This document shows positions 44,386-54,894 of a DNA stretch of 64,000 nucleotides, piece after piece. This DNA is from Flavobacterium cerinum. Lineage in GTDB: Bacteria > Bacteroidota > Bacteroidia > Flavobacteriales > Flavobacteriaceae. Every line of letters starts with the position of its first letter. Position 1 is the first letter of the stretch. The stretch is from positions 56,023-120,022 of the forward strand of contig NZ_SBII01000014.1 in the NCBI RefSeq assembly GCF_004028155.1, in the 5' to 3' direction. The translations under genes were made by a program, and so were the position numbers. The notes beneath the pieces were generated by a model that saw nothing but the letters and a program-made list of their open reading frames with translations, was not told where the DNA came from and did not search any database.

Positions 44386-44404
44386 CGTTTAAATCTTCAA
44401 CACA

Positions 44405-44857
44405 TTGCATACACTAAAACATAAAACGCTAAACTACTACATACAGCAGGTAGATGACAAGATAGACGCATTTCGTGACATGATAAGCGCATTAACCGAA
44501 GATGCTTCTAATGATGCAAAAGGATCGGCTGGAGATAAGCACGAAACAGCGCTTTCTATGATGCATTTGGAGCAGGAGAAGCTAAATCATAAGTTAAGTG
44601 AATTTCTTGCTCAAAAGGCAGTATTGGAGAAAATAAATACTGAAATTACTGTGCCCAGAGTAGTGCTGGGGAGTCTTGTAAAGGCTAATAATATGTATTT
44701 ATTTGTAAGTGCTGCACTGCCTAAAATAATGATAGATGGAATATCTGTCATTGCGTTATCGCCCCAATCGCCTTTGGGTACTAAACTCATGGGCATAGAG
44801 GTTGGAGGAACTTTTGAGATAAGCGGTACAAAATATACAATAGAAGAAATTAGCTAA
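44405..44857 (+). CDS. GreA/GreB-like C-terminal-domain protein
   Basis: A 150-residue protein with the two-part Gre layout: an N-terminal helical hairpin (YIQQVDDKIDAFRDMISALT, DKHETALSMMHLEQEKLNHK, LAQKAVLEKIN) and a C-terminal FKBP-like half (RVVLGSLVKANNMYLFVSAA, ALSPQSPLGTKLMGIEVGGT, SGTKYTIEEIS). Gre factors rescue backtracked RNA polymerase through a secondary-channel hairpin. The hairpin here is shorter than in GreA and its tip (AGDKHETA) differs, so a polymerase-binding regulator is possible but unproven. The frame opens with TTG at 44405; the first in-frame ATG (44480) would delete the first helix, so a TTG start is preferred. Homologues are often mislabelled as 3-oxoacyl-ACP synthase. 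Confidence 0.7.
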   Translation: MHTLKHKTLNYYIQQVDDKIDAFRDMISALTEDASNDAKGSAGDKHETALSMMHLEQEKLNHKLSEFLAQKAVLEKINTEITVPRVVLGSLVKANNMYLFVSAALPKIMIDGISVIALSPQSPLGTKLMGIEVGGTFEISGTKYTIEEIS

Positions 44858-44887
44858 AAAAAACCATCCTTTCCGGATGGTTTTTTT
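44857..44887 (+). terminator. Terminator after the Gre-like gene
   Basis: CCATCC (44864-44869) and GGATGG (44875-44880) with flanking A and T runs make a stem of about 13 pairs and a five-base loop, followed by T7. The stop codon of the gene forms its left edge. Confidence 0.85.
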
Positions 44888-45076
44888 ATGATTTGTAACC
44901 TCTTTCTGGTTTAAATAGGTATGTTGCTTATATAATATGTTAAAATAGTCTTTGTTTGTTTTTATTTGTAAGCTAAATTGTTCTTTGTGTTTTATAATTA
45001 AAACTATAATATCATTTTTGCTTTGCTAAAGTGAAGTGAAAGATGCTTTAGTGATAAATTTTAAAATAAGAATAAT

Positions 45077-46693
45077 ATGTGTGGGATTTTAGCAATTATC
45101 GGTAAAGGGAAAGATGAAGTGTTAGTAAAGCAGCTTTCTAAAAGGATGTCGCATAGAGGCCCGGATGAAAGTGATCTTTATGTTACTGAGAGTGGAAGTA
45201 TATTAAGCCATGAGCGCTTATCGATTATAGATCTTAATACGGGAAGGCAGCCAATTCAGGGAACATCTAAAGCATGGATGGTACATAATGGTGAAATTTA
45301 CAACCATCAGAACCTGCGTGATACAGTATTAAGAAATCACACATTCAGAACTACTTCTGATTCTGAAGTTATTGTTCATTTATATGAAGAGTTTGGTTAT
45401 GATTTTTGCAACATGCTCGATGGGATGTTTGCCTTTGTGGTAATTGATGGCGATGATTTTATTGCCGGGCGTGATCCCTTAGGTATTAAGCCATTGTATT
45501 ATGGACTTGATGAAAGAGGCAGGATTTATTTTGCTTCGGAAATGAAAGCCATTGCCGATCATTGTAAAACATTTTCAACGTTCCCTCCCGGATACTATTA
45601 TACCCAAAAAACAGGTTTTGTAAAGTATTACAAACCGGAATGGGAAGATGCATCTAAAGCGGTAGAAGATGCCGATTTGGAGGCTATAAGATCAAGTCTT
45701 ACTCAGGCTGTAAAGAAAAGGCTTATGAGTGATGTTCCGGTAGGCGTATTGCTTTCCGGAGGGTTAGATTCTTCACTTACATCTTCTATAGCAGCCCGAT
45801 TGCTGCAGGATTCAGGAAAAAAACTAAAATCATTTTCAATTGGTCTTAATGCTGATGCTCCAGATGCTGTTGCTGCCCGAAAAGTAGCTGATTTTTTAGG
45901 TACAGAACATCATGAGATACATTTCACGATAGAACAGGGTATTGAGATTCTTGATAAACTCATATGGCATTTGGAAACCTATGACGTTACTTCCATAAGA
46001 GCCAGTACACCAATGTATTTCCTGTCTAAAGCTATAAGAGAAACAGGGGTAAAGGTTGTGCTTTCCGGAGAAGGAGCCGATGAGGTTTTTGGAGGTTATC
46101 TGTATTTTAGAAATGCGCCATCTGCAGCCGATTTTCAGAAAGAAACGATAGAAAGGGTTCAAAAACTTTTTACGGCCGATTTACTGCGTGCAGATAAGTC
46201 AACAATGGCCCATGGCCTGGAGGCGCGTGTACCGTTTTTAGATAAAGCATTTTTAGAGCTGGCTATAAAAATACGACCGGAAGAAAAACAACCTATAACT
46301 TATGATGGTATAGAGAAATATATCCTTAGAAAAGCATTTGATACACCGGAAAGTCCTTATTTACCGGATGAGGTATTGTGGAGGCAGAAGGAGCAGTTTA
46401 GTGATGGGGTAGGATACAGCTGGATCGATACATTGATCGAATACTGCTCGGCACAAGTAACAGATGAAGAACTGGCAGGCGCACCCGAACGATTCCCTTA
46501 CAATACACCCGTTACGAGGGAAGCTTACTTTTACAGAGCTATTTTTCATAAACATTTCCCGCAGGTAAGTGCTGCACAGACAGTGCGCAGATGGATACCA
46601 AAATGGCAGCAAAATACAGACCCGAGCGGACGTGCTAATGCAGCACACGTTCAGGCAGATACATATATGGCACAGATTAGTCAGGAAGTGTAA
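45077..46693 (+). CDS. asnB: Asparagine synthetase B, glutamine-hydrolysing
   Basis: A 538-residue cytoplasmic enzyme that makes asparagine from aspartate, ATP and glutamine. The N-terminal class II amidotransferase domain begins with the nucleophilic Cys2 (MCGILAIIGKGKDEV), followed by LSHERLSIIDLNTGRQPIQG, MVHNGEIYNHQNLR and SDSEVIVHLYEEFG. The synthase domain has the ATP-pyrophosphatase loop LLSGGLDSSLTSSIAARLL near residue 225 and VLSGEGADEVFGGYLYFRNA. The length matches the AsnB family. The start at ATG 45077 is fixed because Cys must be residue 2. It has its own terminator; a plausible promoter is not clear in the 190 bp before it. Confidence 0.97.
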   Translation: MCGILAIIGKGKDEVLVKQLSKRMSHRGPDESDLYVTESGSILSHERLSIIDLNTGRQPIQGTSKAWMVHNGEIYNHQNLRDTVLRNHTFRTTSDSEVIVHLYEEFGYDFCNMLDGMFAFVVIDGDDFIAGRDPLGIKPLYYGLDERGRIYFASEMKAIADHCKTFSTFPPGYYYTQKTGFVKYYKPEWEDASKAVEDADLEAIRSSLTQAVKKRLMSDVPVGVLLSGGLDSSLTSSIAARLLQDSGKKLKSFSIGLNADAPDAVAARKVADFLGTEHHEIHFTIEQGIEILDKLIWHLETYDVTSIRASTPMYFLSKAIRETGVKVVLSGEGADEVFGGYLYFRNAPSAADFQKETIERVQKLFTADLLRADKSTMAHGLEARVPFLDKAFLELAIKIRPEEKQPITYDGIEKYILRKAFDTPESPYLPDEVLWRQKEQFSDGVGYSWIDTLIEYCSAQVTDEELAGAPERFPYNTPVTREAYFYRAIFHKHFPQVSAAQTVRRWIPKWQQNTDPSGRANAAHVQADTYMAQISQEV

Positions 46694-46732
46694 TAGGATT
46701 TATTAAATTTTAGTTTGTTTGTTTATGTTTAA

Positions 46733-46765
46733 GGCGTTCCGCTGTAAAAGGAGCGTCTTTTTTTT
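46733..46765 (+). terminator. Terminator after asnB
   Basis: GGCGTTCC (46733-46740) pairs, with two G-T wobbles, with GGAGCGTC (46750-46757) around a nine-base loop, followed by T8. Confidence 0.7.
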
Positions 46766-46853
46766 GCACTATTTTTAACACTATAGTGGCTTATTATCAT
46801 AGTATGCTCTCTTTTAATAAATTGTTAATAACTTAGGTGCCAAAAGGGGTGTT

Positions 46854-46888
46854 TTGATAGCTTTATCCCTCCTGTTTTCATATATTTG
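46854..46888 (+). promoter_or_regulatory. Candidate gyrB promoter
   Basis: TTG (46854-46856) and a perfect TATATTTG (46881-46888), 24 bp apart, slightly longer than the usual spacing; the -7 box is 37 bp before the gyrB ATG. A CACTATAGTG palindrome lies further upstream at 46779-46788. Confidence 0.55.
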
Positions 46889-46919
46889 TTCGTTAAACCT
46901 AAAATTTAGTTAAGAATAA

Positions 46920-48866
<1,947 letters not shown>

Positions 48867-48889
48867 GTATTTCTATATATACAAACACA

Positions 48890-48925
48890 ACAAGGCATTC
48901 GGTAACGGATGCCTTGTCTTTTTTT
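48890..48925 (+). terminator. Terminator after gyrB
   Basis: ACAAGGCAT (48890-48898) and ATGCCTTGT (48909-48917) form a nine-pair stem with a ten-base loop, followed by C and T7, directly after the gyrB stop codon region. Confidence 0.85.
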
Positions 48926-49043
48926 AAGCAATTATAAGATTTCTTTTGGGCTGGAACGTGTAAAAAGGTTTTTTCTTTAAGAAATGGAAAAAAAATATGT
49001 GGAAAAGTGGTCAAATATGTTTAATATTGAGAAGATTTAATAT

Positions 49044-49058
49044 GCAAACATGGTTTGC
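49044..49058. promoter_or_regulatory. GCAAAC-ATG-GTTTGC inverted repeat upstream of mdh
   Basis: A perfect six-base inverted repeat with three-base spacer, ending six bases before the TATTTTTG box of mdh (49065-49072). In that position a bound protein would cover the core promoter, as expected of an operator. Confidence 0.5.
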
Positions 49059-49064
49059 TTTTGA

Positions 49065-49072
49065 TATTTTTG
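49065..49072 (+). promoter_or_regulatory. Candidate -7 element for mdh
   Basis: TATTTTTG matches TAnnTTTG exactly and is 60 bp upstream of the ATG. The predicted transcript would then carry the 49075-49096 hairpin near its 5' end. Confidence 0.5.
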
Positions 49073-49074
49073 TA

Positions 49075-49096
49075 GATATCAGTATTTGCTGATGTC
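49075..49096 (+). promoter_or_regulatory. Short hairpin in the predicted mdh leader
   Basis: GATATCAG (49075-49082) and CTGATGTC (49089-49096) pair, with one wobble, around a six-base loop TATTTG, just downstream of the -7 box. It would sit at the 5' end of the mRNA and could protect it or respond to a regulator. Confidence 0.4.
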
Positions 49097-49132
49097 GTTA
49101 ATAACCTAAAAACAACCAAAATTCAATAAATT

Positions 49133-50068
49133 ATGAAAGTAACAATAGTAGGTGCCGGCAATGTGGGCGCTACCTGTGCTGATGTTATCTCTTACAGAGG
49201 GATAGCAAGCGAAGTGGTTCTGCTTGATATTAAAGAAGGATTTGCTGAAGGCAAAGCGATGGATATTATGCAGTGTGCTACCACGACAGGATTTAATACA
49301 AAAGTATCAGGCAGTACAAACGATTATTCTAAGACTGCAAATAGTGATGTAGTAGTAATTACATCCGGGATACCAAGAAAACCGGGAATGACTCGCGAAG
49401 AACTTATAGGGATCAATGCAGGTATTGTGAAATCGGTTGCAGAAAATGTGCTTAAACATTCACCAAATACTATAATAGTAGTTGTGTCTAACCCAATGGA
49501 CACAATGACTTATCTAACACTAAAAGCTACCGGTCTGCCTAAGAACAGAGTTATTGGTATGGGTGGGGCATTAGATAGCTCACGTTTTAAATATTATCTT
49601 TCAAAAGCTTTAGATAAGCCTTCTAACGATGTTCAGGGTATGGTTATAGGTGGGCATGGTGATACAACTATGATACCTCTTACAAGGCTTGCTTCTTACA
49701 ACGGCAGTCCTGTGTCCGATTTCCTTTCTCAGGAGCAGTTAGAAAAAGTAGCTGCCGATACAATGGTGGGGGGAGCTACACTTACAGGTTTATTAGGTAC
49801 ATCTGCATGGTATGCTCCGGGAGCATCTGTCGCTTATCTTGTAGATAGTATTCTTAACGACCAGAAAAAAATGATTGCATGCTCAGTGTTCCTTGAAGGT
49901 GAATATGGTCAGGACGATATCTGTCTTGGTGTGCCGTGTATCATTGGAAAGAATGGTATCGAAGAAATTGTGAGTATTAAGCTTAACGACAGTGAAAAAG
50001 CCCTATTGGCTAAAAGTGCTGATGCGGTAAGAAATATGAACGCCGACCTAAAGTCGGTATTGGCGTAA
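49133..50068 (+). CDS. mdh: Malate dehydrogenase (LDH-like type)
   Basis: A 311-residue NAD-dependent enzyme of the citric acid cycle that interconverts malate and oxaloacetate. The nucleotide-binding loop is IVGAGNVGATCADV at the N-terminus; the substrate-site arginines are in IPRKPGMTREELIG, the adenine-pocket segment is VVVVSNPMDTMTYLTLKATG, and the catalytic histidine is in VIGGHGDTTMIPL near residue 174. The arginine in place of lactate-dehydrogenase glutamine (RKPGMTR) makes malate the expected substrate. It has its own promoter candidate, a palindrome and hairpin in the leader, and a terminator. Confidence 0.97.
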   Translation: MKVTIVGAGNVGATCADVISYRGIASEVVLLDIKEGFAEGKAMDIMQCATTTGFNTKVSGSTNDYSKTANSDVVVITSGIPRKPGMTREELIGINAGIVKSVAENVLKHSPNTIIVVVSNPMDTMTYLTLKATGLPKNRVIGMGGALDSSRFKYYLSKALDKPSNDVQGMVIGGHGDTTMIPLTRLASYNGSPVSDFLSQEQLEKVAADTMVGGATLTGLLGTSAWYAPGASVAYLVDSILNDQKKMIACSVFLEGEYGQDDICLGVPCIIGKNGIEEIVSIKLNDSEKALLAKSADAVRNMNADLKSVLA

Positions 50069-50085
50069 AAAGTAAGAGTAAAGAT

Positions 50086-50110
50086 AAAGGCTGCCGTGGC
50101 AGCCTTATTT
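50086..50110. terminator. Terminator after mdh
   Basis: AAGGCTGCC (50087-50095) and GGCAGCCTT (50098-50106) form a nine-pair GC-rich stem with a tight loop; a modest T-rich tail follows. It stands between mdh and the convergent small gene. Confidence 0.75.
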
Positions 50111-50122
50111 GTGTATATTTTG

Positions 50123-50488
50123 CTATTCTTTTACCGTCATATAGTTGCCATTGCTGTTACGATCAATAGTGTTATAATCGAGATTCTGCCCTGGTGCCGG
50201 CATATACATAATAACAGGATCGGTGTTGCCTCTGTAGAATCCGTCCTGAATATTTTGTAAGTAAATATCGTAGAAATCTATAGTCTCTGCCTTGTCTTTA
50301 GTACTGTTTTCAGTTATTGCGGGCTTATTGTCTTTAGCGTAATAAAGGATGTTTTTTTGTCGTGCTTCTTCCAGTTTTTTAGCGCTGTCTTTTATTGCAA
50401 CACTTAAATTGTCAGATAGTTGGGTTTGCTGTCCGCGGGTATTGAATGCAAAGGCCATAAATGCCGAAATTACCACTAACTTTTTCAT
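50123..50488 (-). CDS. Small exported hypothetical protein, 121 aa
   Basis: I place the start at the ATG 50486-50488, where a signal peptide begins (MKKLVVISAFMAFAFNTRGQ); a longer frame upstream would put 17 basic residues before it. The mature protein is short, charged and polar, with a tyrosine-rich middle (TIDFYDIYLQNIQDGFYRGN) and a C-terminal stretch IMYMPAPGQNLDYNTIDRNS. No family is recognised. It is convergent with mdh across a terminator and faces the secDF promoter on the other side, so it is a lone gene. Confidence 0.7.
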   Translation of the reverse strand: MKKLVVISAFMAFAFNTRGQQTQLSDNLSVAIKDSAKKLEEARQKNILYYAKDNKPAITENSTKDKAETIDFYDIYLQNIQDGFYRGNTDPVIMYMPAPGQNLDYNTIDRNSNGNYMTVKE

Positions 50489-50598
50489 AAAGAAGATTTT
50501 AAGATACTCAAAGTTAAGCGGTTTGTGCCTTACAGCCAAACTGTTAAAAAATACTTTTTGAGTGAATTTTGTTTTTTGTGATAATGTTAGTAAATAAA

Positions 50599-50629
50599 TT
50601 GGTTAATCTAATGGTAAATTATATATTTG
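50599..50629 (+). promoter_or_regulatory. Promoter of secDF
   Basis: TTG (50599-50601), 20 bp, then TATATTTG (50622-50629), both perfect, placed 41 bp before the ATG. Confidence 0.75.
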
Positions 50630-50670
50630 CTCGTTTTAAAAAAATTGAACATAATTAATTTTTAGTAATA

Positions 50671-53631
50671 ATGCAGAATAAGGGACTCATTAAATTTTTC
50701 GCAATACTATTTGCGTTAGTATGTATCTACCAGCTTTCGTTCACATTCGTTTCTAATGGTATTGAGAAAGATGCTAAGGCTTTTGCCGGTGGCGACTCTG
50801 ATAAAGAGCTAGCCTATCTTGATTCAATGAAGGATTCGGTTGTGTATTTAGGGTATACATATGATCAAGTAAGGAACAAACAGATCAACAAAGGTCTTGA
50901 CCTTGAAGGAGGGATTAACGTAATGCTGCAGATATCTGTAAAAGATATCATACATGGCCTTGCTAATAACTCTAAAAATCCTGTTTTAAACAAAGCTTTA
51001 AGTGAAGCTACAAAAAACAGACAGGGTAATCAGGATTATCTTGACGCGTTCTTTATTGCGTTTGATAAAGAGTCTAACGGCAGCGTGAAATTAGCTTCGC
51101 CTGAACTATTCACAAACAGGATAATGGGTGATGCTGTCAATACAAAAATGACAGATGATCAGGTTAAAGCCGTTATAAAGAAAAAAGTTAGCGAGTCTAT
51201 CGATAGTGCCTTTGGCGTATTGACAGAGCGTATTGATAAATTTGGTGTTGTACAGCCTAATATCCAGAAAATTGGAGAGTCAGGTCGTATCATGGTAGAA
51301 TTACCTGGTGCTAAAGATATTGACCGTGTAAAAAAATTATTGCAGAGTACTGCACAACTTGAATTCTGGGAAGCATACAAAGTAAACGACCTGCAAGGAT
51401 TCCTTATGGGAGCTAATGAGGTTCTTAAGAAAACAGAGAAAGCAGAAACTGCTGAAGTAGCAAAAGATACTACAAAAGCAAATTCTGATATCGAAAAACT
51501 TCTTACAGATAAATCTAAAGATTCAGCTGTAGCTCCGGTAAAAGGTGCTAACCCATTATTTGATAAGCTTGTTCCAAGCCAGGGAGGTCCTGTAATTGGT
51601 ATGGCTTCTACAAAAGATACAGCAGCAGTAAACAATTGGTTTAAAAGATCAGATATCCGTTCGTTACTTTCAGGTGATCTTCGTTATGTGCGTTTTGCAT
51701 GGGGTAAAGAAAACAAAAAGAACAAAGGAATGCTTGAGCTTTATGCTCTTAAAACAAACAGAGAAGGTATTCCTGACCTAAGCGGAAACGTTATTACAGG
51801 TGCAAGCGATACTTTCGACCAGTTTGGTAAGCCATCTGTAGAAATGCAGATGAATAATAGAGGTGCTCAGGTTTGGGAAGAAATGACAGGAAAAGCATAT
51901 ACTACACAAGGGTATATTGCTATTGTTCTTGATAATGTTGTTTATTCTGCACCAGGTGTATCTACAGGTCCTATTGCAGGAGGTAATTCTCAAATTTCCG
52001 GATCATTTGATGTAACAGAAACAAAAGATTTAGCTAACATCCTAAGAGCAGGTAAACTTCCGGCTTCAGCTGATATCGTTCAGTCAGAAGTGGTAGGTCC
52101 GTCATTAGGTCAGGAAGCTATTGATAATGGTATACTATCATCTATTGCTGGTCTATTACTAGTATCACTTTGGATGGTTATTTATTATGGTAAATCAGGT
52201 TGGTATGCTAACATTGCACTTATTGTTAACTTACTTTTCCTTTTTGGTTTCCTTGCAAGTTTAGGTGCTGTATTAACATTGCCGGGTATTGCGGGTATCG
52301 TACTTACAATGGGTACAGCAGTAGATGCGAACATTATTATATATGAGCGTGCAAAAGAAGAGTTACGTCATGGAAAAACACTTGACGAAGCAATTAAAAC
52401 ATCGTTTAGCTGGAGAGGTGCAATGTCATCTATTACCGATGCGAACGTTACACACGTACTTACAGGTTTAGTGTTATTAATATTTGGTACAGGTCCGGTT
52501 AAAGGTTTTGCTACTACATTGTTGATAGGTATATTTACATCTCTTTTCACATCGATATTTATTACAAGAATGATGCTTGACTGGAGTGTAAGAAGAGGAG
52601 ATAAACTAACTTTTGTTACTAATCTTTCTAAAAACTGGTTTACTAACTTCCATTTCGATTTCCTTGGAGCTAAGAAATATACTTATGCTTTCTCTTCTAT
52701 AGTAGTAATCGTAAGCTGTGTGTCTATATTCTTTGTGAATGGACTTGATCAAGGTATTGACTTCGTTGGTGGTAGAACATTCCAGGTTAAATTTGACAAG
52801 TCAGTTTCTACTGAAGATGTGAAAAAAGATCTTGGAGATATCTTTAAAGATAATGTTGATGCAAAAGTATTTGGTAATGATTCGCAATTAAGAATTACAA
52901 CTAAATATAAAATTGAAGAAAAAACCGTTGCAGCTGATGCAGAAGTAAATAAATTATTGTTTGAAGGACTTAAGAAGTACTATAGTACTCCAATTACATA
53001 CGAACAGTTTGTAAATACTTACGAAGGTAAAAAACTAGGTGTACTACAGGCTAGTAAAGTTGATGGTTCTGTTGCAGACGATATCAAGACCAATTCAATT
53101 TGGGCAATATTAGGCTCTATGGCTATTGTATTTATTTACTTAATGGTAAGTTTTAGAAAATGGCAGTACAGCTTAGGTGCTATTGCAGCTGTAGCGCACG
53201 ACGTTATATTTGTACTTGGTATCTACTCTCTATGTTACAAATTCATGCCTTTCCATATGGAAATGGATCAGCACTTTATTGCTGCGATCCTTACTGTTAT
53301 TGGTTATTCGATGAATGATACGGTAATTGTATTTGACAGGGTAAGGGAATATCTTGCAGGTAATACTAAAGGTAACTTCCGTGATATTGTGAACACTTCT
53401 ATTAATACAACTATGTCAAGAACGATCAACACATCGTTAACCATGATCATGGTATTATTAATTATGTTCATCTTTGGTGGAGATTCTATCCGTGGATTTA
53501 TATTTGCAATGCTTGTGGGTATCGTAGTAGGAACTTATTCTTCACTATTTATTGCTACACCGGTTCTTGTAGATACAGTATCTAAAAAAGATAAAGACCT
53601 GATTGTGAAACGTCACAATGAAGAGGTGTAA
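50671..53631 (+). CDS. secDF: Fused SecD-SecF protein translocase accessory subunit
   Basis: A 986-residue inner-membrane protein that joins SecD and SecF in one chain, as is usual in Bacteroidota. It uses the proton-motive force to help pull secreted proteins through SecYEG. SecD part: first membrane helix (LIKFFAILFALVCIYQLSFT), KGLDLEGGINVMLQI near residue 78, a periplasmic region enlarged by an insertion rich in Lys/Thr/Glu (about residues 255-310), then GTAVDANIIIYERAKEELRH near 548. SecF part starts near 667: QGIDFVGGRTFQVKF and TVIGYSMNDTVIVFDRVREY near 890. It has a strong promoter and terminator and stands alone. RND-type conserved residues are present in both halves. Confidence 0.97.
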   Translation: MQNKGLIKFFAILFALVCIYQLSFTFVSNGIEKDAKAFAGGDSDKELAYLDSMKDSVVYLGYTYDQVRNKQINKGLDLEGGINVMLQISVKDIIHGLANNSKNPVLNKALSEATKNRQGNQDYLDAFFIAFDKESNGSVKLASPELFTNRIMGDAVNTKMTDDQVKAVIKKKVSESIDSAFGVLTERIDKFGVVQPNIQKIGESGRIMVELPGAKDIDRVKKLLQSTAQLEFWEAYKVNDLQGFLMGANEVLKKTEKAETAEVAKDTTKANSDIEKLLTDKSKDSAVAPVKGANPLFDKLVPSQGGPVIGMASTKDTAAVNNWFKRSDIRSLLSGDLRYVRFAWGKENKKNKGMLELYALKTNREGIPDLSGNVITGASDTFDQFGKPSVEMQMNNRGAQVWEEMTGKAYTTQGYIAIVLDNVVYSAPGVSTGPIAGGNSQISGSFDVTETKDLANILRAGKLPASADIVQSEVVGPSLGQEAIDNGILSSIAGLLLVSLWMVIYYGKSGWYANIALIVNLLFLFGFLASLGAVLTLPGIAGIVLTMGTAVDANIIIYERAKEELRHGKTLDEAIKTSFSWRGAMSSITDANVTHVLTGLVLLIFGTGPVKGFATTLLIGIFTSLFTSIFITRMMLDWSVRRGDKLTFVTNLSKNWFTNFHFDFLGAKKYTYAFSSIVVIVSCVSIFFVNGLDQGIDFVGGRTFQVKFDKSVSTEDVKKDLGDIFKDNVDAKVFGNDSQLRITTKYKIEEKTVAADAEVNKLLFEGLKKYYSTPITYEQFVNTYEGKKLGVLQASKVDGSVADDIKTNSIWAILGSMAIVFIYLMVSFRKWQYSLGAIAAVAHDVIFVLGIYSLCYKFMPFHMEMDQHFIAAILTVIGYSMNDTVIVFDRVREYLAGNTKGNFRDIVNTSINTTMSRTINTSLTMIMVLLIMFIFGGDSIRGFIFAMLVGIVVGTYSSLFIATPVLVDTVSKKDKDLIVKRHNEEV

Positions 53632-53650
53632 TATAATATAGATTATTATA

Positions 53651-53684
53651 AAAAAACCTGTCTATGCATATAGACAGGTTTTTT
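53651..53684 (+). terminator. Terminator after secDF
   Basis: A 15-pair perfect stem (arms 53651-53665 and 53670-53684, core CCTGTCTAT / ATAGACAGG) with a GCAT loop, followed by T-rich DNA. Confidence 0.9.
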
Positions 53685-53697
53685 TTATTTTGTTTTT

Positions 53698-53724
53698 TTG
53701 CATACTCAAAAAAGCATATATTCG
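53698..53724 (+). promoter_or_regulatory. Candidate promoter of the exbB-exbD-tonB operon
   Basis: TTG (53698-53700) and TATATTCG (53717-53724, one mismatch to TAnnTTTG) with 16 bp between, 68 bp before the exbB ATG. Confidence 0.45.
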
Positions 53725-53792
53725 TTATCATTATAAAGAAGAATACTTAGAAAAGAGTATATTTTACATTTAAAAGAAACTTTTATCAGAAC

Positions 53793-54497
53793 ATGACAAA
53801 CTTAATTTTATTACTACAGGACTCACTTGCTGTGGCAAAAGATGCAGCTCCTGGTGATGCGGCGGCTGCAGGAACAGAACAATCGATTAATTTCTTTTCG
53901 ATGCTTATGAAAGGTGGGGTTATGGTAATTCCAATCCTTATACTCCTGTTCTTTACTATTTACATTATTATTGAAAGAGCTTTGTATATAAGTAAACAGG
54001 GTAAAGAAGATAATGCACTTATTAATGATGTGCGTTACCAGCTTAACTCAGGTAAAATTGAGGCAGCACAAATTGCTGCAAGTAAATCAGGTACGGCTTA
54101 TGGTACTATTCTTGAAAGTGGTATAGCTTTAGTAGGGAGACCATTGAGCGAGATAGAAGGTATGATGGAAAAGACTACCAATGTTGAGATCGCTATGATG
54201 GAGAAGAAATTAGGTTATTTAGGTCTTGTGGCTGGTATTGCACCTATTCTTGGTTTCATCGGTACAATTTCAGGGGTTATTAAAATATTTTATACCATTT
54301 CGATTACAGAGAATATTAGTATTGGAAGTATCTCAGGCGGTTTGTATGAAAAAATGATCAGTTCGGGATTAGGGCTTATTGTTGGTGTTATAGCCTATTC
54401 AGGTTATCACTTCTTTAATATGATGATCGATAACTTCGCGCTAAAAGTGCAAAAACAGGTTATACAGTTTGTTAATGTAATAACTACAGGAAAATGA
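53793..54497 (+). CDS. exbB: MotA/TolQ/ExbB proton channel protein
   Basis: A 234-residue inner-membrane protein with the ExbB/TolQ topology: an N-terminal periplasmic stretch, a first helix (MKGGVMVIPILILLFFTIYI), a cytoplasmic domain, and two closely spaced helices (LGLVAGIAPILGFIGTISGV and ISSGLGLIVGVIAYSGYHFF). The conserved GFIGTISG turn and the small-residue-rich third helix are typical. With ExbD it forms the proton channel that powers TonB. It overlaps the exbD start by four bases (ATGA). A TolQ role cannot be fully excluded, but the following TonB-like gene favours ExbB. Confidence 0.93.
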   Translation: MTNLILLLQDSLAVAKDAAPGDAAAAGTEQSINFFSMLMKGGVMVIPILILLFFTIYIIIERALYISKQGKEDNALINDVRYQLNSGKIEAAQIAASKSGTAYGTILESGIALVGRPLSEIEGMMEKTTNVEIAMMEKKLGYLGLVAGIAPILGFIGTISGVIKIFYTISITENISIGSISGGLYEKMISSGLGLIVGVIAYSGYHFFNMMIDNFALKVQKQVIQFVNVITTGK

Positions 54498-54886
54498 GAG
54501 TAAGGAGAAATAAACGTTTTCATGCAGAAATTGCGGCATCGGCGCTAAGCGATATCATGTTCTTTTTGCTGTTGTTCTTCCTTATTATCTCTACACTGGC
54601 TAACCCAAACGTTATAGACCTTGCGCTACCAAAGGCAGATTCTAATAAAACGACTGATAAAGCACATGTTACAATATCTGTAACCGCCGATAAAAAGTAT
54701 TTTATAGACAAGCAGCAGGTTCCTTTTGAAGAACTTGAAGGTACGTTAATGTCAAGAATTAGCGCTAGTGGAGACAATGTAGTTATCGTTAGACTTCCAA
54801 AAGAGCTTCAGGTGCAGGACATGGTAGATATATTACAGATTGGGCAGAAGAACAAACTGAAGTTTTCTATCGCCACTACTAAATAA
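54494..54886 (+). CDS. exbD: ExbD/TolR-family proton channel partner
   Basis: A 130-residue protein with a short cytoplasmic N-terminus, one membrane helix carrying the essential aspartate (SALSDIMFFLLLFFLIIST, Asp20), and a small periplasmic domain (HVTISVTADKKYFIDKQQVP, DNVVIVRLPKELQVQDMVDI). The aspartate is the proton carrier of ExbBD complexes. Only one exbD is found here, while many Bacteroidota have two in the operon. It is translationally coupled to exbB and followed eight bases later by the TonB-like gene. Confidence 0.93.
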   Translation: MRVRRNKRFHAEIAASALSDIMFFLLLFFLIISTLANPNVIDLALPKADSNKTTDKAHVTISVTADKKYFIDKQQVPFEELEGTLMSRISASGDNVVIVRLPKELQVQDMVDILQIGQKNKLKFSIATTK

Positions 54887-54894
54887 TTGAGGTT

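Noticed and set aside
44405..44857. 3-oxoacyl-ACP synthase, a label often attached to such proteins
   Set aside because: 150 residues with coiled coil and FKBP-like half; no thiolase fold or Cys-His-His site is possible.
51159..51635. 158-codon open frame antisense to secDF
   Set aside because: Overlaps the conserved SecD coding frame; composition is the antisense shadow of the Lys/Ala-rich SecD insertion.
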